Positions 26,228-35,300 of a DNA stretch of 64,000 nucleotides are shown piece after piece (position 1 is the first letter of the stretch; every line of letters begins with the position of its first letter). This DNA comes from Trichomonas vaginalis G3 (taxonomy: Eukaryota > Parabasalia > Trichomonadida > Trichomonadidae). A program made the translations under genes and the position numbers. Where the stretch lies: NCBI RefSeq assembly GCF_026262505.1, contig NC_067203.1, positions 558,001-622,000 of the forward strand, given 5' to 3'. The notes below the pieces were generated by a model. The model searched no databases. It was not told the origin of the DNA and saw only the letters and a program-made list of their open reading frames with translations.

Positions 26228-27313
26228 ATGAGCTTGAAAGAAGTATTCGAACAACATCCATGGAGGTCATTTAAGAAGTTCAATGAAGCTGCAAAGAGTT
26301 CGGGATTTACTAACAGAGCTGAAGTGAAAAGGTTCTTTGACAAAAATGTTGTACATCAAACAAAAATAAATCCTTACGACTACTTTTTACCAATTTACTC
26401 CAACACTCCTGACGCATACCAATTTGACACTCTCATTCAAAGCAGAAAATGTGGTCATAAACCATTCCTCATCTTCATAAATGTTAACACTCGTAAAGCA
26501 TATGCGTATATAATGAGAAATAAAGGAACTCATGAAGTGTTAAGAGTTTTACAAAAGTTTGTAGCAGAACATAGCCCAAGTATTTTAACATCAGACCAAG
26601 ACGGTGCATACCTCAGCAACGAAATCACAGAATTTCTCATTAAGCATAACATAACTCACTACACTACTGAAGACCATAACCATAACATACTCGGTATCAT
26701 TAACCGCTTCATAAGGACTCTCAGAGATTTAAATCAAGAGCGAGACTTTACCGAAGAAACAATGAAACATTTTCTCGAAGTATATAATTCCTCAACACAT
26801 TCTACAACAGGACATACACCAAATTCAATGACACAACAACAAGAAGAAAAGTATATACAAAAGAAACGAAGCCAAACACAAAATATCAGAAATTCAACAC
26901 AATTTACTCTCATTCCTGGTACAAAAGTTCGTGTAGTTCTTGACGACAAACCATTGACAAAGAAACGTTTAAGGTTAAGTCGAAATTATTATATCGTAGA
27001 CTCTACGCAAGGTAATGGATATCTTATAAAAGCTGCTGACGACTCCATAGCATTTTACCCTCGACATAAATTAGTCGAAAGTAGTAATGGCAAACTTGCT
27101 GAAACCATTGACGAAGCAAAGCGAGGAGTGGTTATTGAAATACTTGACTACAACATAAACGATGACACTTATAAAGTAAGATATGAAGGAGGCGTTGAAG
27201 ATGTTATACCATCTAAGAACTTGAGAGAATCTAAACCAACTCATCTGGGACCATTAGAGCGGGAGTACTGGAAAGATAAAAACATGCCAGAAAGAATAAG
27301 AAAATTCTTCTAA
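26228..27313 (+). CDS. INT: Maverick integrase of element B with Asn at the third catalytic position
   Basis: 361 aa from ATG 26228 (MSLKEVFEQHPWRSFKKFNE). The rve fold runs through residues ~50-200. D67 is in DAYQFDTLI and D123 in LTSDQDGAY. The residue exactly 36 after D123, where DD35E enzymes have Glu, is N159 (LGIINRFIRTL; codon AAC at 26702-26704). The partial A integrase has Asp there. The C-terminal region has a chromo/Tudor-like segment (VVIEILDYNINDDTYKVRYE, GVEDVIPSKNLRE), as in many Maverick integrases. If Asn is real, strand transfer is probably lost, since one G-to-A change from GAC would do it. The frame is otherwise intact and of family length. Confidence 0.85.
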   Translation: MSLKEVFEQHPWRSFKKFNEAAKSSGFTNRAEVKRFFDKNVVHQTKINPYDYFLPIYSNTPDAYQFDTLIQSRKCGHKPFLIFINVNTRKAYAYIMRNKGTHEVLRVLQKFVAEHSPSILTSDQDGAYLSNEITEFLIKHNITHYTTEDHNHNILGIINRFIRTLRDLNQERDFTEETMKHFLEVYNSSTHSTTGHTPNSMTQQQEEKYIQKKRSQTQNIRNSTQFTLIPGTKVRVVLDDKPLTKKRLRLSRNYYIVDSTQGNGYLIKAADDSIAFYPRHKLVESSNGKLAETIDEAKRGVVIEILDYNINDDTYKVRYEGGVEDVIPSKNLRESKPTHLGPLEREYWKDKNMPERIRKFF

Positions 27314-27408
27314 ACTTTTTCGTTGGATGTAAATCAGACATGAATGAGAACAGTCATGTATTATTAATGGTACCATTTATTTTTGTCATAAATTTACACC
27401 AAAAATAA

Positions 27409-27433
27409 GCCGCTAGCGGCAAGGGCGAAGCCC
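27409..27433. repeat. Triloop double hairpin, intergenic
   Basis: GCCGC-TA-GCGGC (27409-27420) then AA then GGGC-GAA-GCCC (27423-27433). Inverted relative to the copies at 35819-35843 and 35882-35905, including the flanking AAAAATAA. Confidence 0.85.
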
Positions 27434-27439
27434 ATGTTT

Positions 27440-27486
27440 AGGTGAAGAGGTGAGATGTCACCCGTTTTTTCACCTGTTTTCTCACC
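27440..27486. repeat. GGTGA palindrome, copy 3
   Basis: AGGTGAAGAGGTGAGATGTC then ACCC and TTTTTTCACCTG units. It lies between the integrase 3' end and the KilA-N leader, sandwiched by two double hairpins (27409-27433 and 27491-27519). Confidence 0.75.
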
Positions 27487-27490
27487 CTCA

Positions 27491-27519
27491 GCCGCTAAGC
27501 GGCGAGACCCAAAGGGTCT
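27491..27519. repeat. Triloop double hairpin, intergenic
   Basis: GCCGC-TAA-GCGGC (27491-27503), G, AGACCC-AAA-GGGTCT (27505-27519). Confidence 0.85.
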
Positions 27520-27544
27520 TGAATTTGTCATGAATTTCCTTAAG

Positions 27545-27606
27545 ATAGAAAAAATAAAATTAGTTTTATTTTTATTTATTTTTTTATTTTGTATGTAAGA
27601 ACAGAA
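27545..27606 (+). promoter_or_regulatory. Shared ~60-bp leader, copy 1 (KilA-N gene 1)
   Basis: AAAATAAAATTAGTTTTATT, then an A/T tract, then TTTGTATGTAAGAACAGAA before ATG 27607. Nearly the same leader precedes 30506(+) and 29333(-). Confidence 0.7.
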
Positions 27607-28269
27607 ATGTCAGTCGAAGCAAAAACATTCACTAACAAATATAATGGCGAAACATTCACAAAATGCACTTATAACGGTATTGAAGTCTTACGTAGAGACA
27701 AGGATGGTTACATTAATGCAACAAATATGTGTCAGCAGTTTAGGAAAGACTTTAGAAAGTTGTTGGAAAATAAGTCCTGGGAAGAGTATTATAAGGCATT
27801 TTGTGAAGAATATAGCAACAGTCCGAATTCCGGCGGTTGCTTTTTATACAAAATTCATGCAGGAATTCCTGATGAAATCAAACAGGTTAGAGGAACGTAT
27901 GTAGACCCAAGACTTATAAACTATATAGCAATGTGGGCTTCTCCAAAATATTGCATAGCAGTTGGAAAAATTATGGACTCCATAGACAAGAAAGTTCATG
28001 AGAAGTTAGATGAAGAAGAACTCGAAGATACAGTGGAGAATGCTAAACCTTTGTTCGAAGAAGAAGTTGGAAAAATGTGTGAAAAACAATTAGAACATGA
28101 ACGTGAGATATATTATGGTTATAGAGATTCTCCATACGAACTAGACCAATGGGAACAAGAAGATTTAAAGAGAGAATTTAGAGAATATGAACTCGCTAAG
28201 ATAGCATTTGAAGCTGCAGAAAAGAAGTTAAAAGTTTGGGGTCGTTTTGTACAAAAATATTGTGAGTAA
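27607..28269 (+). CDS. KilA-N domain protein 1, element B
   Basis: 220 aa from ATG 27607 (MSVEAKTFTNKYNGETFTKC). The KilA-N core is DGYINATNMCQQF at about residues 38-50, then GTYVDPRLINYIAMWASPKY (about 99-118) and VGKIMDSIDKKV. The C-terminal ~90 residues are a Glu/Lys coiled coil. KilA-N domains bind DNA and are typical of phages and large DNA viruses; here a regulator or DNA-handling protein is likely. The gene is intact and uses the shared leader. A second KilA-N gene (30506-31279) has the same leader. The 3' end is followed by a GGTGA palindrome. Confidence 0.8.
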   Translation: MSVEAKTFTNKYNGETFTKCTYNGIEVLRRDKDGYINATNMCQQFRKDFRKLLENKSWEEYYKAFCEEYSNSPNSGGCFLYKIHAGIPDEIKQVRGTYVDPRLINYIAMWASPKYCIAVGKIMDSIDKKVHEKLDEEELEDTVENAKPLFEEEVGKMCEKQLEHEREIYYGYRDSPYELDQWEQEDLKREFREYELAKIAFEAAEKKLKVWGRFVQKYCE

Positions 28270-28311
28270 ATGAACCATTTATTTTTATTGAATTCAGTAA
28301 AAATATATTAT

Positions 28312-28358
28312 AGGTGAAGAGGTGAGATGTCACCCGTTTTCTCACCTGTTTTCTCACC
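28312..28358. repeat. GGTGA palindrome, copy 4
   Basis: AGGTGAAGAGGTGAGATGTC, ACCC, CACCTG and CTCACC units, between the convergent 3' ends of 27607-28269 and 28367-29333. Confidence 0.75.
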
Positions 28359-28366
28359 CCAGTTTT

Positions 28367-29333
28367 TCACAAGCGTTTTACATGAATTGTACGATGTATA
28401 TTTGAAATCCTAAACAATTTCGTAGCTTCTATTTCTTCTGTCAGTATGTCAAAAGTTTTAACAATGCCGAAAGTTTCTTTATATTTCTTCTTGACGTCAG
28501 ATAGAAGGAAATCGTCAGCAGTTGGATAGTTTTTGTTCAGAAATGCTAACATGTCCATTTTATTTTCTGCTGGCTTTTCTGCTTCTTTCTTTAAGTCTGC
28601 ATAGTCGTTTCGCATTCTTTCTATCTCTTTGACGGAGTAGTTATATTTCCTTAATTGCTGCTTTACATTTAGAACATTGCGGATTCATTTTTGCGTTATA
28701 TTCTGAAACCTTACCTGCTAAAACAACTAAGGCGTCAATGGTTTTCTTTAACTCAAAAGCAGTTGGTCTTATCTGTTCGTTCCATATTTTACCTCTTCTA
28801 TCTTTATCTCTTATCTGCCATACACATTCAGCAACTAACGAAACAAAGTTATCGTAGGTCTTAAACTCCCCGGATTTATATATGTCAGAAACATTCTTAT
28901 ATACCATGTCGCAATCTTTGTCCATAACCTTATGGTTGCAATGAAATCCTAGAAACTCATAGTTTACCTTTCGAATGAACTTCTTTATTTCTACTGAGTC
29001 AGTTGGTTTCACTTCTATTTCATCGAATTCAGGAATAGTTAGTTTTTGATGCTGAATTTCAGGTAGTTTAGGTAAATGGTCAATAATGTCCTGCATTTCA
29101 TAAAGATACTGTTCATTTGTTTCATCTTTCGCACTACAGTCTAAATTACTTGTTAAAAGTTCTTGCTTTATCTTCTGGATTTTTGTTTCGAAAGTATATG
29201 AAGAAGGAATGAAGCTTTTCATCTCTACTAACATAGATGTTGGATTCATGACTAATGAGTTTGGTGAAGTTGTTGTGGACAGAGTCCCGCCGTTCGCGGC
29301 TTGAATTGTTGTTGTGCCGATTGTTGAAATCAT
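28367..29333 (-). pseudogene. Hypothetical element B protein with one frameshift
   Basis: ATG 29333 (MISTIGTTTIQAANGGTLST) reads 230 codons to a stop at 28641. The other frame continues QQLRKYNYSVKEIERMRNDY and runs to 28367 (RISNIHRTIHVKRL). One indel near 28660, right after the Cys pair NPQCSKCK, joins them into about 320 aa. Middle section: FLGFHCNHKVMDKDCDMVYK, Cys/His-rich. A hairpin pair (29277-29300) lies in the N-terminal coding region (AANGGTLST). It shares the leader of the KilA-N genes, so it is probably expressed with them. No family recognised. Confidence 0.5.
29277..29300. repeat. Hairpin pair in coding sequence
   Basis: GGAC-AGA-GTCC (29277-29287) then GCCG-TTCG-CGGC (29289-29300); the second has a four-base loop. 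Confidence 0.65.
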
Positions 29334-29395
29334 ATCTTTACATACAAAATAAAAAAATAAATAAAAATAAAACTAACGTTATTTTTCTATCTTAA
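29334..29395 (-). promoter_or_regulatory. Shared ~60-bp leader, copy 2
   Basis: On the minus strand: TAACGTTAGTTTTATTTTTA, an A/T tract, TTTGTATGTAAAGAT, then ATG 29333. Almost the same as 27545-27606. Confidence 0.7.
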
Positions 29396-29415
29396 GGAAA
29401 TTCATGAAAATTCAA

Positions 29416-29464
29416 GAGGTGAGAAATTAGGTGAAAAAAGAGGTGACATCTCACCTCTTCACCT
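29416..29464. repeat. GGTGA palindrome, copy 5
   Basis: AGGTGAGAAATTAGGTGAAA, AGAGGTGACATCTCACC, TCTTCACC. Upstream of the leader of the gene at 29333. Confidence 0.7.
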
Positions 29465-29490
29465 ATAATATATTTTTGGTCATTTACACT

Positions 29491-29609
29491 CATTTACGAA
29501 GAAGTTATGACAAAGCATTTACGAAGAAGTTATGACAAAGCATTTACGAAGAAGTTATGACAAAGCATTTACGAAGAAGTTATGACAAAGCATTTACGAA
29601 GAAGTTATG
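29491..29609. repeat. 25-bp tandem repeat, nearly 5 units
   Basis: Four exact copies of CATTTACGAAGAAGTTATGA+CAAAG start at 29491, 29516, 29541 and 29566; the fifth, from 29591, is partial. A related unit (AAGTCACGACAACATTAACG+AAG) is duplicated at 31336-31381. There are no spacers, so this is not CRISPR-like. It lies between two GGTGA palindromes. Confidence 0.9.
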
Positions 29610-29624
29610 AAAAGAGGTCACGAG

Positions 29625-29670
29625 GGTGAAAAAGAGGTGAGAAAACAGGTGACATCTCACCTCTTCACCT
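29625..29670. repeat. GGTGA palindrome, copy 6
   Basis: GGGTGAAAAAGAGGTGAGAA, then AGGTGACATCTCACCTCTTC, ACCT. A 20-bp palindrome ACCTAAATTATATTTTAGGT follows at 29667-29686. Confidence 0.7.
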
Positions 29671-29910
29671 AAATTATATTTTAGGTCAAAGCTTCCACGA
29701 GAGAAAAGATTCCTCATTCGCTAAGGATTCCAAAAATGAAAAAATCATTGATTTCGGCTGAGAAAAAACAGCAAAACCCTTCTTCCACGGGAACAAAGAA
29801 ATAAAGAAGAAATAAAGTAAATTTTTTATTTATTCCCGTGGAAGATAGAGCACTTTTATGACACTTTTTATTCACGACAAACAAGACAAATAAAGAAAAT
29901 AAGAAAATAC
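29671..29910. other. Non-coding stretch with a 12-bp-arm hairpin
   Basis: CTTCCACGGGAA (29782-29793) is repeated inverted at 29833-29844 (TTCCCGTGGAAG), with an A/T-rich 39-bp interval. No gene is supported here. Confidence 0.5.
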
Positions 29911-29983
29911 GGCGCTGTCGCGGTTCGAACCACAGACCCTGACCCCTCCATAACACCACCTTAGACCACTGTGCTACGTAGCC
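29911..29983 (-). other. tRNA-like (A-box/B-box) sequence, not a foldable tRNA
   Basis: On the minus strand a 73-bp stretch starts GGCTACGTAGCACAGTGGTC, with an A-box match TAGCACAGTGGTC, and has a B-box GGTTCGAACC at 29922-29931. The acceptor ends and anticodon stem do not pair well and the T stem is interrupted by extra bases. I read it as a decayed tRNA or tRNA-derived insertion; it might still bind RNA polymerase III factors. Confidence 0.35.
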
Positions 29984-30024
29984 TGTCGACATAAGATTTT
30001 ATAAATTGCATATTTGACGTAAAT

Positions 30025-30398
30025 TTATTTCCATCTGGCTTCCCACTGCATAAGATATTCATACGTGTTTGTAAGACATTCATTAAACTTCTTTTCTATT
30101 GCATCTAATCTTGCGTTATTTTTTTCAATAACTTGTCTGTATTCTTCATCATCTCCAGCAGTGTTTGGGTCTTCACGTTTAAAATATTCATGTTAACCAA
30201 TTTTTTATCTACAAATTTTATTAGTGTTTGATTCACTTCGTTATGATAACGGTCATATTCTTTCAATACGTAAGTGAAGACAAAATGCGTCGTACCTTCA
30301 ATCTTAAAGCTTAAAGAACTTTCAACACAGTTTTGAGGGTCTGTCAGTGCGTCAATGAGATAGTATTCGAAGTCAGTCAATAATCTTTTTAAAGTCAT
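30025..30398 (-). pseudogene. Homolog of 8702-9154 in element B, one frameshift
   Basis: ATG 30398 (MTLKRLLTDFEYYLIDALTD) reads to a stop at 30105. The alternative frame continues REDPNTAGDDEEYRQVIEKN and ends LMQWEARWK at 30025. The N-terminal half aligns with the A protein at 8702 (FTYVLKEYDRYHNEV, KFVDKKLVN). The indel is near 30175. Intact length about 124 aa. The C-terminal half is a Glu/Lys coiled coil, unlike the Lys/Glu-tailed A version. Confidence 0.55.
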
Positions 30399-30439
30399 TT
30401 CATACAGGATAAAATTTAATGTTGTGAAGAAATAGTGTT

Positions 30440-30505
30440 TATCTCAGAAAAAATAAAGTTAGTTTTTATTTTATTTATTTTTTTATCCTGTATGTAAGAA
30501 CAGTA
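30440..30505 (+). promoter_or_regulatory. Shared ~60-bp leader, copy 3 (KilA-N gene 2)
   Basis: AAAAATAAAGTTAGTTTTTA, A/T tract, TATCCTGTATGTAAGAACAGT before ATG 30506. It ends almost exactly like copy 1. Confidence 0.7.
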
Positions 30506-31279
30506 ATGTCAACATTAGAGAACACAACAACTGCTATCGTTTCATTGAAGCCATTAAATGAAGAATACGAATACATACAATATAACAAACAATTGAGACT
30601 CATTCGTTCAGTCAAAGATGATATGTATCAAATGCAAAGTATAATGAACGCTCTTCGTTCTACAAAGCAAGCATATCATTGGTTTTGAAAACCAACAGCT
30701 AAAGAACTTTTAGAAAGAATTTCCTCATATGATTGCTTCCTCGGAAAACCGAGGGAAGAGATTCCATTCGAAAATCGCAAGAATTTGGCTCCTGGTTTGA
30801 AAGGTTATTATGTTCATAGACTTTTAGTAAATGCTGTAGCAATGTGGGCTTCACCTCGTTATGCTTGTTATATTTTCATGATGTTAGATGAACTATATAA
30901 AGCAGAACGTGGAGAGATGGAAAAGAAACTTCAAGCAAAAGATGAAGTCATTGAATCCAAAGACAAAAGCATACAGAAAAGAATACCACGTTCAGTACCA
31001 AAAGGAAAGGAAAAGAGTTATAAGTATATGATTTATACTGAAGAGTTGGAGAAAGAAGAAGATAGAGATATGGTTATGTTGCATTTAGTCAGAAGAAACA
31101 ACAAAAGCTTTTACGACCTTGCTAAAATATATAAATCTGACAGAAACTGGTTCTATCGTGAAAACTTACCGATTTCAATGACACCGAATGAGCAAATAAA
31201 AAAATTGTCAAAAATACTCTTCCTCAAACACACTATGACATCAAAGGTTGCACAATACTTACCTTCAAAGAAGACTTAA
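30506..31279 (+). pseudogene. KilA-N domain protein 2, element B, one in-frame TGA
   Basis: ATG 30506 (MSTLENTTTAIVSLKPLNEE) opens a 257-codon frame broken only by TGA at 30686-30688 (QAYHWF, stop, KPTAKELLERIS). The KilA-N C-terminal half is clear: GLKGYYVHRLLVNAVAMWAS (about 97-116) and FMMLDELYKAERGEMEKKLQ. A DNA-virus-type C-terminal domain follows (SYKYMIYTEELEKEEDRDMV, KIYKSDRNWFYRENLPISMT). One point mutation separates it from an intact gene. Same leader as KilA-N gene 1. Role as for gene 1: DNA binding, probably regulatory. Confidence 0.7.
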
Positions 31280-31335
31280 CATTACTGAAGGAAAAAAATA
31301 ACAGAATATTTCGATAACTTCAAAGAGGAAGAATG

Positions 31336-31381
31336 AAGTCACGACAACATTAACGAAGAAGTCACGACAACATTAACGAAG
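31336..31381. repeat. 23-bp tandem duplication
   Basis: Two copies of AAGTC+ACGACAACATTAACGAAG. Related to the 25-bp repeat at 29491-29609. Confidence 0.75.
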
Positions 31382-31389
31382 AGAGAATG

Positions 31390-31455
31390 AGGTGAAAAAA
31401 CAGACCCAAAGGGTCAGAGCCGCAAAGCGGCTAGGTGATATCTCACCTCTTCACC
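31390..31455. repeat. GGTGA palindrome split by a double hairpin
   Basis: The left half AGGTGAAAAAACA is followed by GACCC-AAA-GGGTC (31403-31415) and AGCCGC-AAA-GCGGCT (31418-31432). Then the right half AGGTGATATCTCACCTCTTC, ACC. A hairpin unit therefore appears to have landed inside a GGTGA palindrome. Confidence 0.75.
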
Positions 31456-31471
31456 AAAAATATATTTTTGG

Positions 31472-31936
31472 TTAAATAGCTTCAGGGTCAATTTCTTCAA
31501 CCATTTCACTTCCTTCGTCAATGTCAATTGAAGCTTCTTCAACCTTTGGTAAGAACTTTTGTATAACATCTTTGTTCGTTATTGTCTTCAGAGATGAAGG
31601 ATAATATTTCACAGATGTTTCACCCTTCTTATATTCTTTCTGTTCGGAAAGATTCATAGCAATACTGAAGAAGTCAATGTTGGAGTTCTTTATGAACAGT
31701 ATAGTGTGTATCTTTGACATTCACGAAGAAACCCTTTTGTTTCAAAACTACTGCTAACTCTTGTGAAGTATAACGTTTGCGGTCAATGACGATAGCTAAT
31801 GGTCTGACATACTGACCAAACTTAGATTCTTTCACAAACTCTTGTTAAAGATAACATTAACGTTTGAAGCATTATTGAACTCATTCTTGATGGCAGTAGC
31901 GAGAGCATTGTATGAAAAGAACTTGCAATCTTGCAT
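31472..31936 (-). pseudogene. Small element B gene with two frameshifts
   Basis: ATG 31936 (MQDCKFFSYNALATAIKNEF) is followed in other frames by SKFGQYVRPLAIVIDRKRYT and then NIDFFSIAMNLSEQKEYKKG ... EEIDPEAI, ending at 31472. Indels lie near 31840 and 31720. Intact length about 155 aa. The acidic IDPE ending resembles the A gene at 9171-9589. Function unknown. Confidence 0.5.
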
Positions 31937-32034
31937 GGTTTCATTAAAATAAAAATATTAAATTATTTTGAAAAATAACTTAAAAAAATCTAATCTAATT
32001 TTTTCAAAAATATTTTTTTTATTTCCTACTAAAG

Positions 32035-32297
32035 ATGTATCGGAAGTTGTCTAAGTTAGAACACTCGGAAATAAAACAACTTCTACAGAAGCTAATATAG
32101 ATGTTGCAAAGCATTACGCAACAAACAAAAAAGCACTCGCTGACTTCATTAAAGACTATAATGGTGCAATAAGTTATGATAGAATTCATGAGTTCATAAA
32201 GCCGCAACGCGGCGAGGACGAAGTCCATGCAAGAGCATTTCCTTTAAATGACATTGCTATTGACTTATATCATAGACGTTCATACCTCATGAAGTAA
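32035..32297 (+). pseudogene. Frameshifted reading frame upstream of PolB, perhaps its lost N-terminus
   Basis: ATG 32035 (MYRKLSKLEHSEIKQLLQKL) soon stops, but another frame reads STEANIDVAKHYATNKKALA, DFIKDYNGAISYDRIHEFIK and ends HRRSYLMK at 32297. A triloop double hairpin (32201-32226) is translated in frame (PQRGEDEVHA). PolB starts 8 bp later in another frame and its frame is open upstream to FIPHEVRREM, so this may once have been the N-terminus of the polymerase or a separate short gene. Confidence 0.4.
32201..32226. repeat. Triloop double hairpin in coding sequence
   Basis: GCCGC-AAC-GCGGC (32201-32213), GA, GGAC-GAA-GTCC (32216-32226). Confidence 0.8.
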
Positions 32298-32305
32298 GAA
32301 GAGAG

Positions 32306-35300
32306 ATGTTTGACATAACAAATGCAAACGTTGGTGAAACACGAAAGAGAGATGACACACTGAAACAACAGAGAAGAGAGATGTTTAAAAGTGCTATAGA
32401 ACAAGTTCGCAAAGCTAACGATGTCATTCGTTCCATTGACGACAAACCAAAAGAAGGTGAGAGATGGTTAAAGAAAGATGAAGAGAATAGGAAGAGAAAT
32501 GTGAAGTCAGGCAATAGACTCATTGACTTTAACATCGAAGCTTTAGATGAACCAAACAGAGACTACTTACACAAACATTTCGGTAAGGTTTTCATGAGAC
32601 TCTTAGAGAAAATTAAAATAAACTCGCAACAGAGATGGATGGTATGTTATAAACTTGGTGGAAAGTATGAATGTTCTACGTTAAACCTCAATAATATTGG
32701 AACATTACTACATCAGCTCTTGAAGGAGAACTTTATATCAGAGATAGAAGCAAATGCTGCAGGTATTGTTGAAATGCACTATGACTTCTTCTTGACAAAC
32801 ATAAAGAATCTTACCGAAATAAAGATGTATGATTTAACAGAATATGAAGGCTTAACGATGTCAGATGTAAAGAAAGGCAAACCAAAAAAGAGACCATATA
32901 GAGATGAAAGCACACTGACAAATGACCAGAAAGCCATTTTGGAAGCTCTTAAGCAAACAGGAAACCCAGCACTTATAGAAAGCTTTTGGAAAGATAATGG
33001 TGAAAAGAAGTTTTATAAGAAGAGAAGCGGTCAGTTCTGGAAGTATCTTTGCACATTACCTATAAATCTTGAACGCTACCAAATCTTCAATGAACTGAAC
33101 AAAAGAACTGCAACACTTATGACAGAGGACAATTGTTTCGTTTATGCTTGCATTCAGGCTGGAGTAAATGAAGAAACTATTGACCACATGAGAGAAGTCA
33201 TTCGTGTTAGAGACTTTCCTCAAAGTAAAGTACAAGAAATTTCCGATTCAACAGGTATAGCATTTAATGTTACCATTGGTTATTTCAATGACTCAAGACA
33301 TAATGAAATAAAGAGATATATACCAAAAGAATGCGAAACTGTTAGAACTATTGACTTACTTCTTGTTGAAGACCACTACATGCTAAATGAAAGATTACCA
33401 ATGACAACATACTTCATTCGAAACTATATAGAAATCTTGAAGGAGTGTGGTGGAATGAACATTGAGAAACAGATGAAGATTTATACAAAGAGAGAAGATA
33501 AATATGTAGTTCGTTATGATAGAACAACACCGCTATGGGATGTTATGAAAACATTGTGGGAGTGCAAATATTTCGAACCTATTTCTTATGGAGAACTTTT
33601 CACATATACTACTGACTTATATAAACAGAACCTTGCACCATTTAAAGATTTGACATATGCTCCAAAGTATTGTGTACAACTGAAGAAGAAAGCAGAGTCA
33701 AAAGAAGTAAATAAAGCTAAATGTAAATTCATTCCTGAGCACGTTTTCTTTGCTGACTTTGAGTGTAGTACAGATGGCTTTCATAAAGCTTTTAACATCT
33801 GTTATGACAGTGAAGATGGTTCAGTGAGTGAAAGCATTTGGGGTCAAAACTGTGCAACAGAATTTTTGGAAAGACTTCCTGACAAGAGTTTAATATATTT
33901 CCACAACCTCAGTTATGACATAAACTTCATCTTAAGACACATGACAGAAGTGAAAGGAACTCCCATCATTAAAGGTTCACGAACAATGCAAATAACTGGT
34001 TTATATAAAGGACGGGCAATTATTATAAAAGACTCTTACAGTGTTATAAATAAGAAGCTTAAACTATTTCCTGCTATGTTTAACTTACAAACAGGACCGA
34101 AAGAAGTATTTCCATATAACTACTACAGCAGTGTTTTGTTAGCAAATGACAACAGAACTGGTGTCATTTCTGAAGCATGTAAGTTTATCCATGATGCAGA
34201 TACATTCATGAAAAACATAGATTCCATCAAAGGTTGCAGAATAGATGAAAACCACTTCGACTTAGAAAAATATAGCACGTTTTACTGCAAACAAGATGTA
34301 AGAATTTTAAGAGAAGGTTTTGTAAAGTTCCGCAATGACTTATTGAAAGAGTTTGATTTAAACGTTTATGACTACGTTAGTATTTGTTCTATTGCTAACA
34401 AATTGTTTGAGAACAGAGTATACTTCCCGAATGGAAATCTTTATGACCTCTCAAATAAACCAAGAGAATTTATTTCGAGATGCATTCAAGGTGGAAGATG
34501 TATGTTGTCAGATAACATGAAACAAAAGAGCAAAAAGAAACTCATTGCTGACTTCGACACTGTTTCATTATATCCTTCAGCTATAGCAAGACTTTATACT
34601 TTAGAAGGAATTCCAAAAGTATTGAAGGAAGAAATGTTAAGCACAGAGTATCTCATGAGACATTTATTCGATGATGACCAAAAGGAACCCATTGGTGAAA
34701 AGTTTATGTCTGGCTTCTTTGTTCTCATTAAGATAACAGAGATTGGTATACCCAGACACTTTCATTTAATAGTTTGCGACCCTGAACTAAATCCAGAACT
34801 TAACGTTCCAAGAAGTTCAAACACTTGCTGTCTCATGTATGTTGACCATATAACATTACAAGACCTCATAAAATATCAATGTGTCAAATGTGAAGTGTTG
34901 CAAGGATACTATTACGATGGAAACAGAGATATGAGAATAAGAGATGAAGTAAAGAAGTTGTTTGAGTTAAGGTTAAAGTATAAGAAAGAAGGAAACCCCT
35001 TACAAGAAATTATAAAACTCATTCTGAACAGCATTTATGGCAAAACTATTCTATCTCCTATTGAGTCAAAAATAACCATAGTAAATGACAAAGATGCTAT
35101 AAGATATGCTATAAGAAATTACAACCATATAGTGAAGTTCGAAGGTTTGGATGGTTCAGATAAAACTATTTTCAAGCTAACGAAAAGCATTTGCAGACAC
35201 TTTAACTTCTGTCCACTTGGTGTTAATATTCTGTCTATGTCAAAACGTATTATGAATGAAGTATTCTGTACTGCTGAAGATATGGGACTTCAAATATTTT

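Noticed and set aside
27590-27606. GTATGTAAGAACAG before KilA-N starts as a tiny intron
   Set aside because: It begins like a trichomonad 5' splice site (GTATGT) but lacks the conserved ACTAACACACAG 3' motif and is far too short.
29491-29609. CRISPR-like regular repeats
   Set aside because: Units are strictly tandem with no unique spacers, in a eukaryotic element with no cas genes.
29911-29983. Functional tRNA gene
   Set aside because: Acceptor, T and anticodon stems do not pair; kept only as a tRNA-like sequence.
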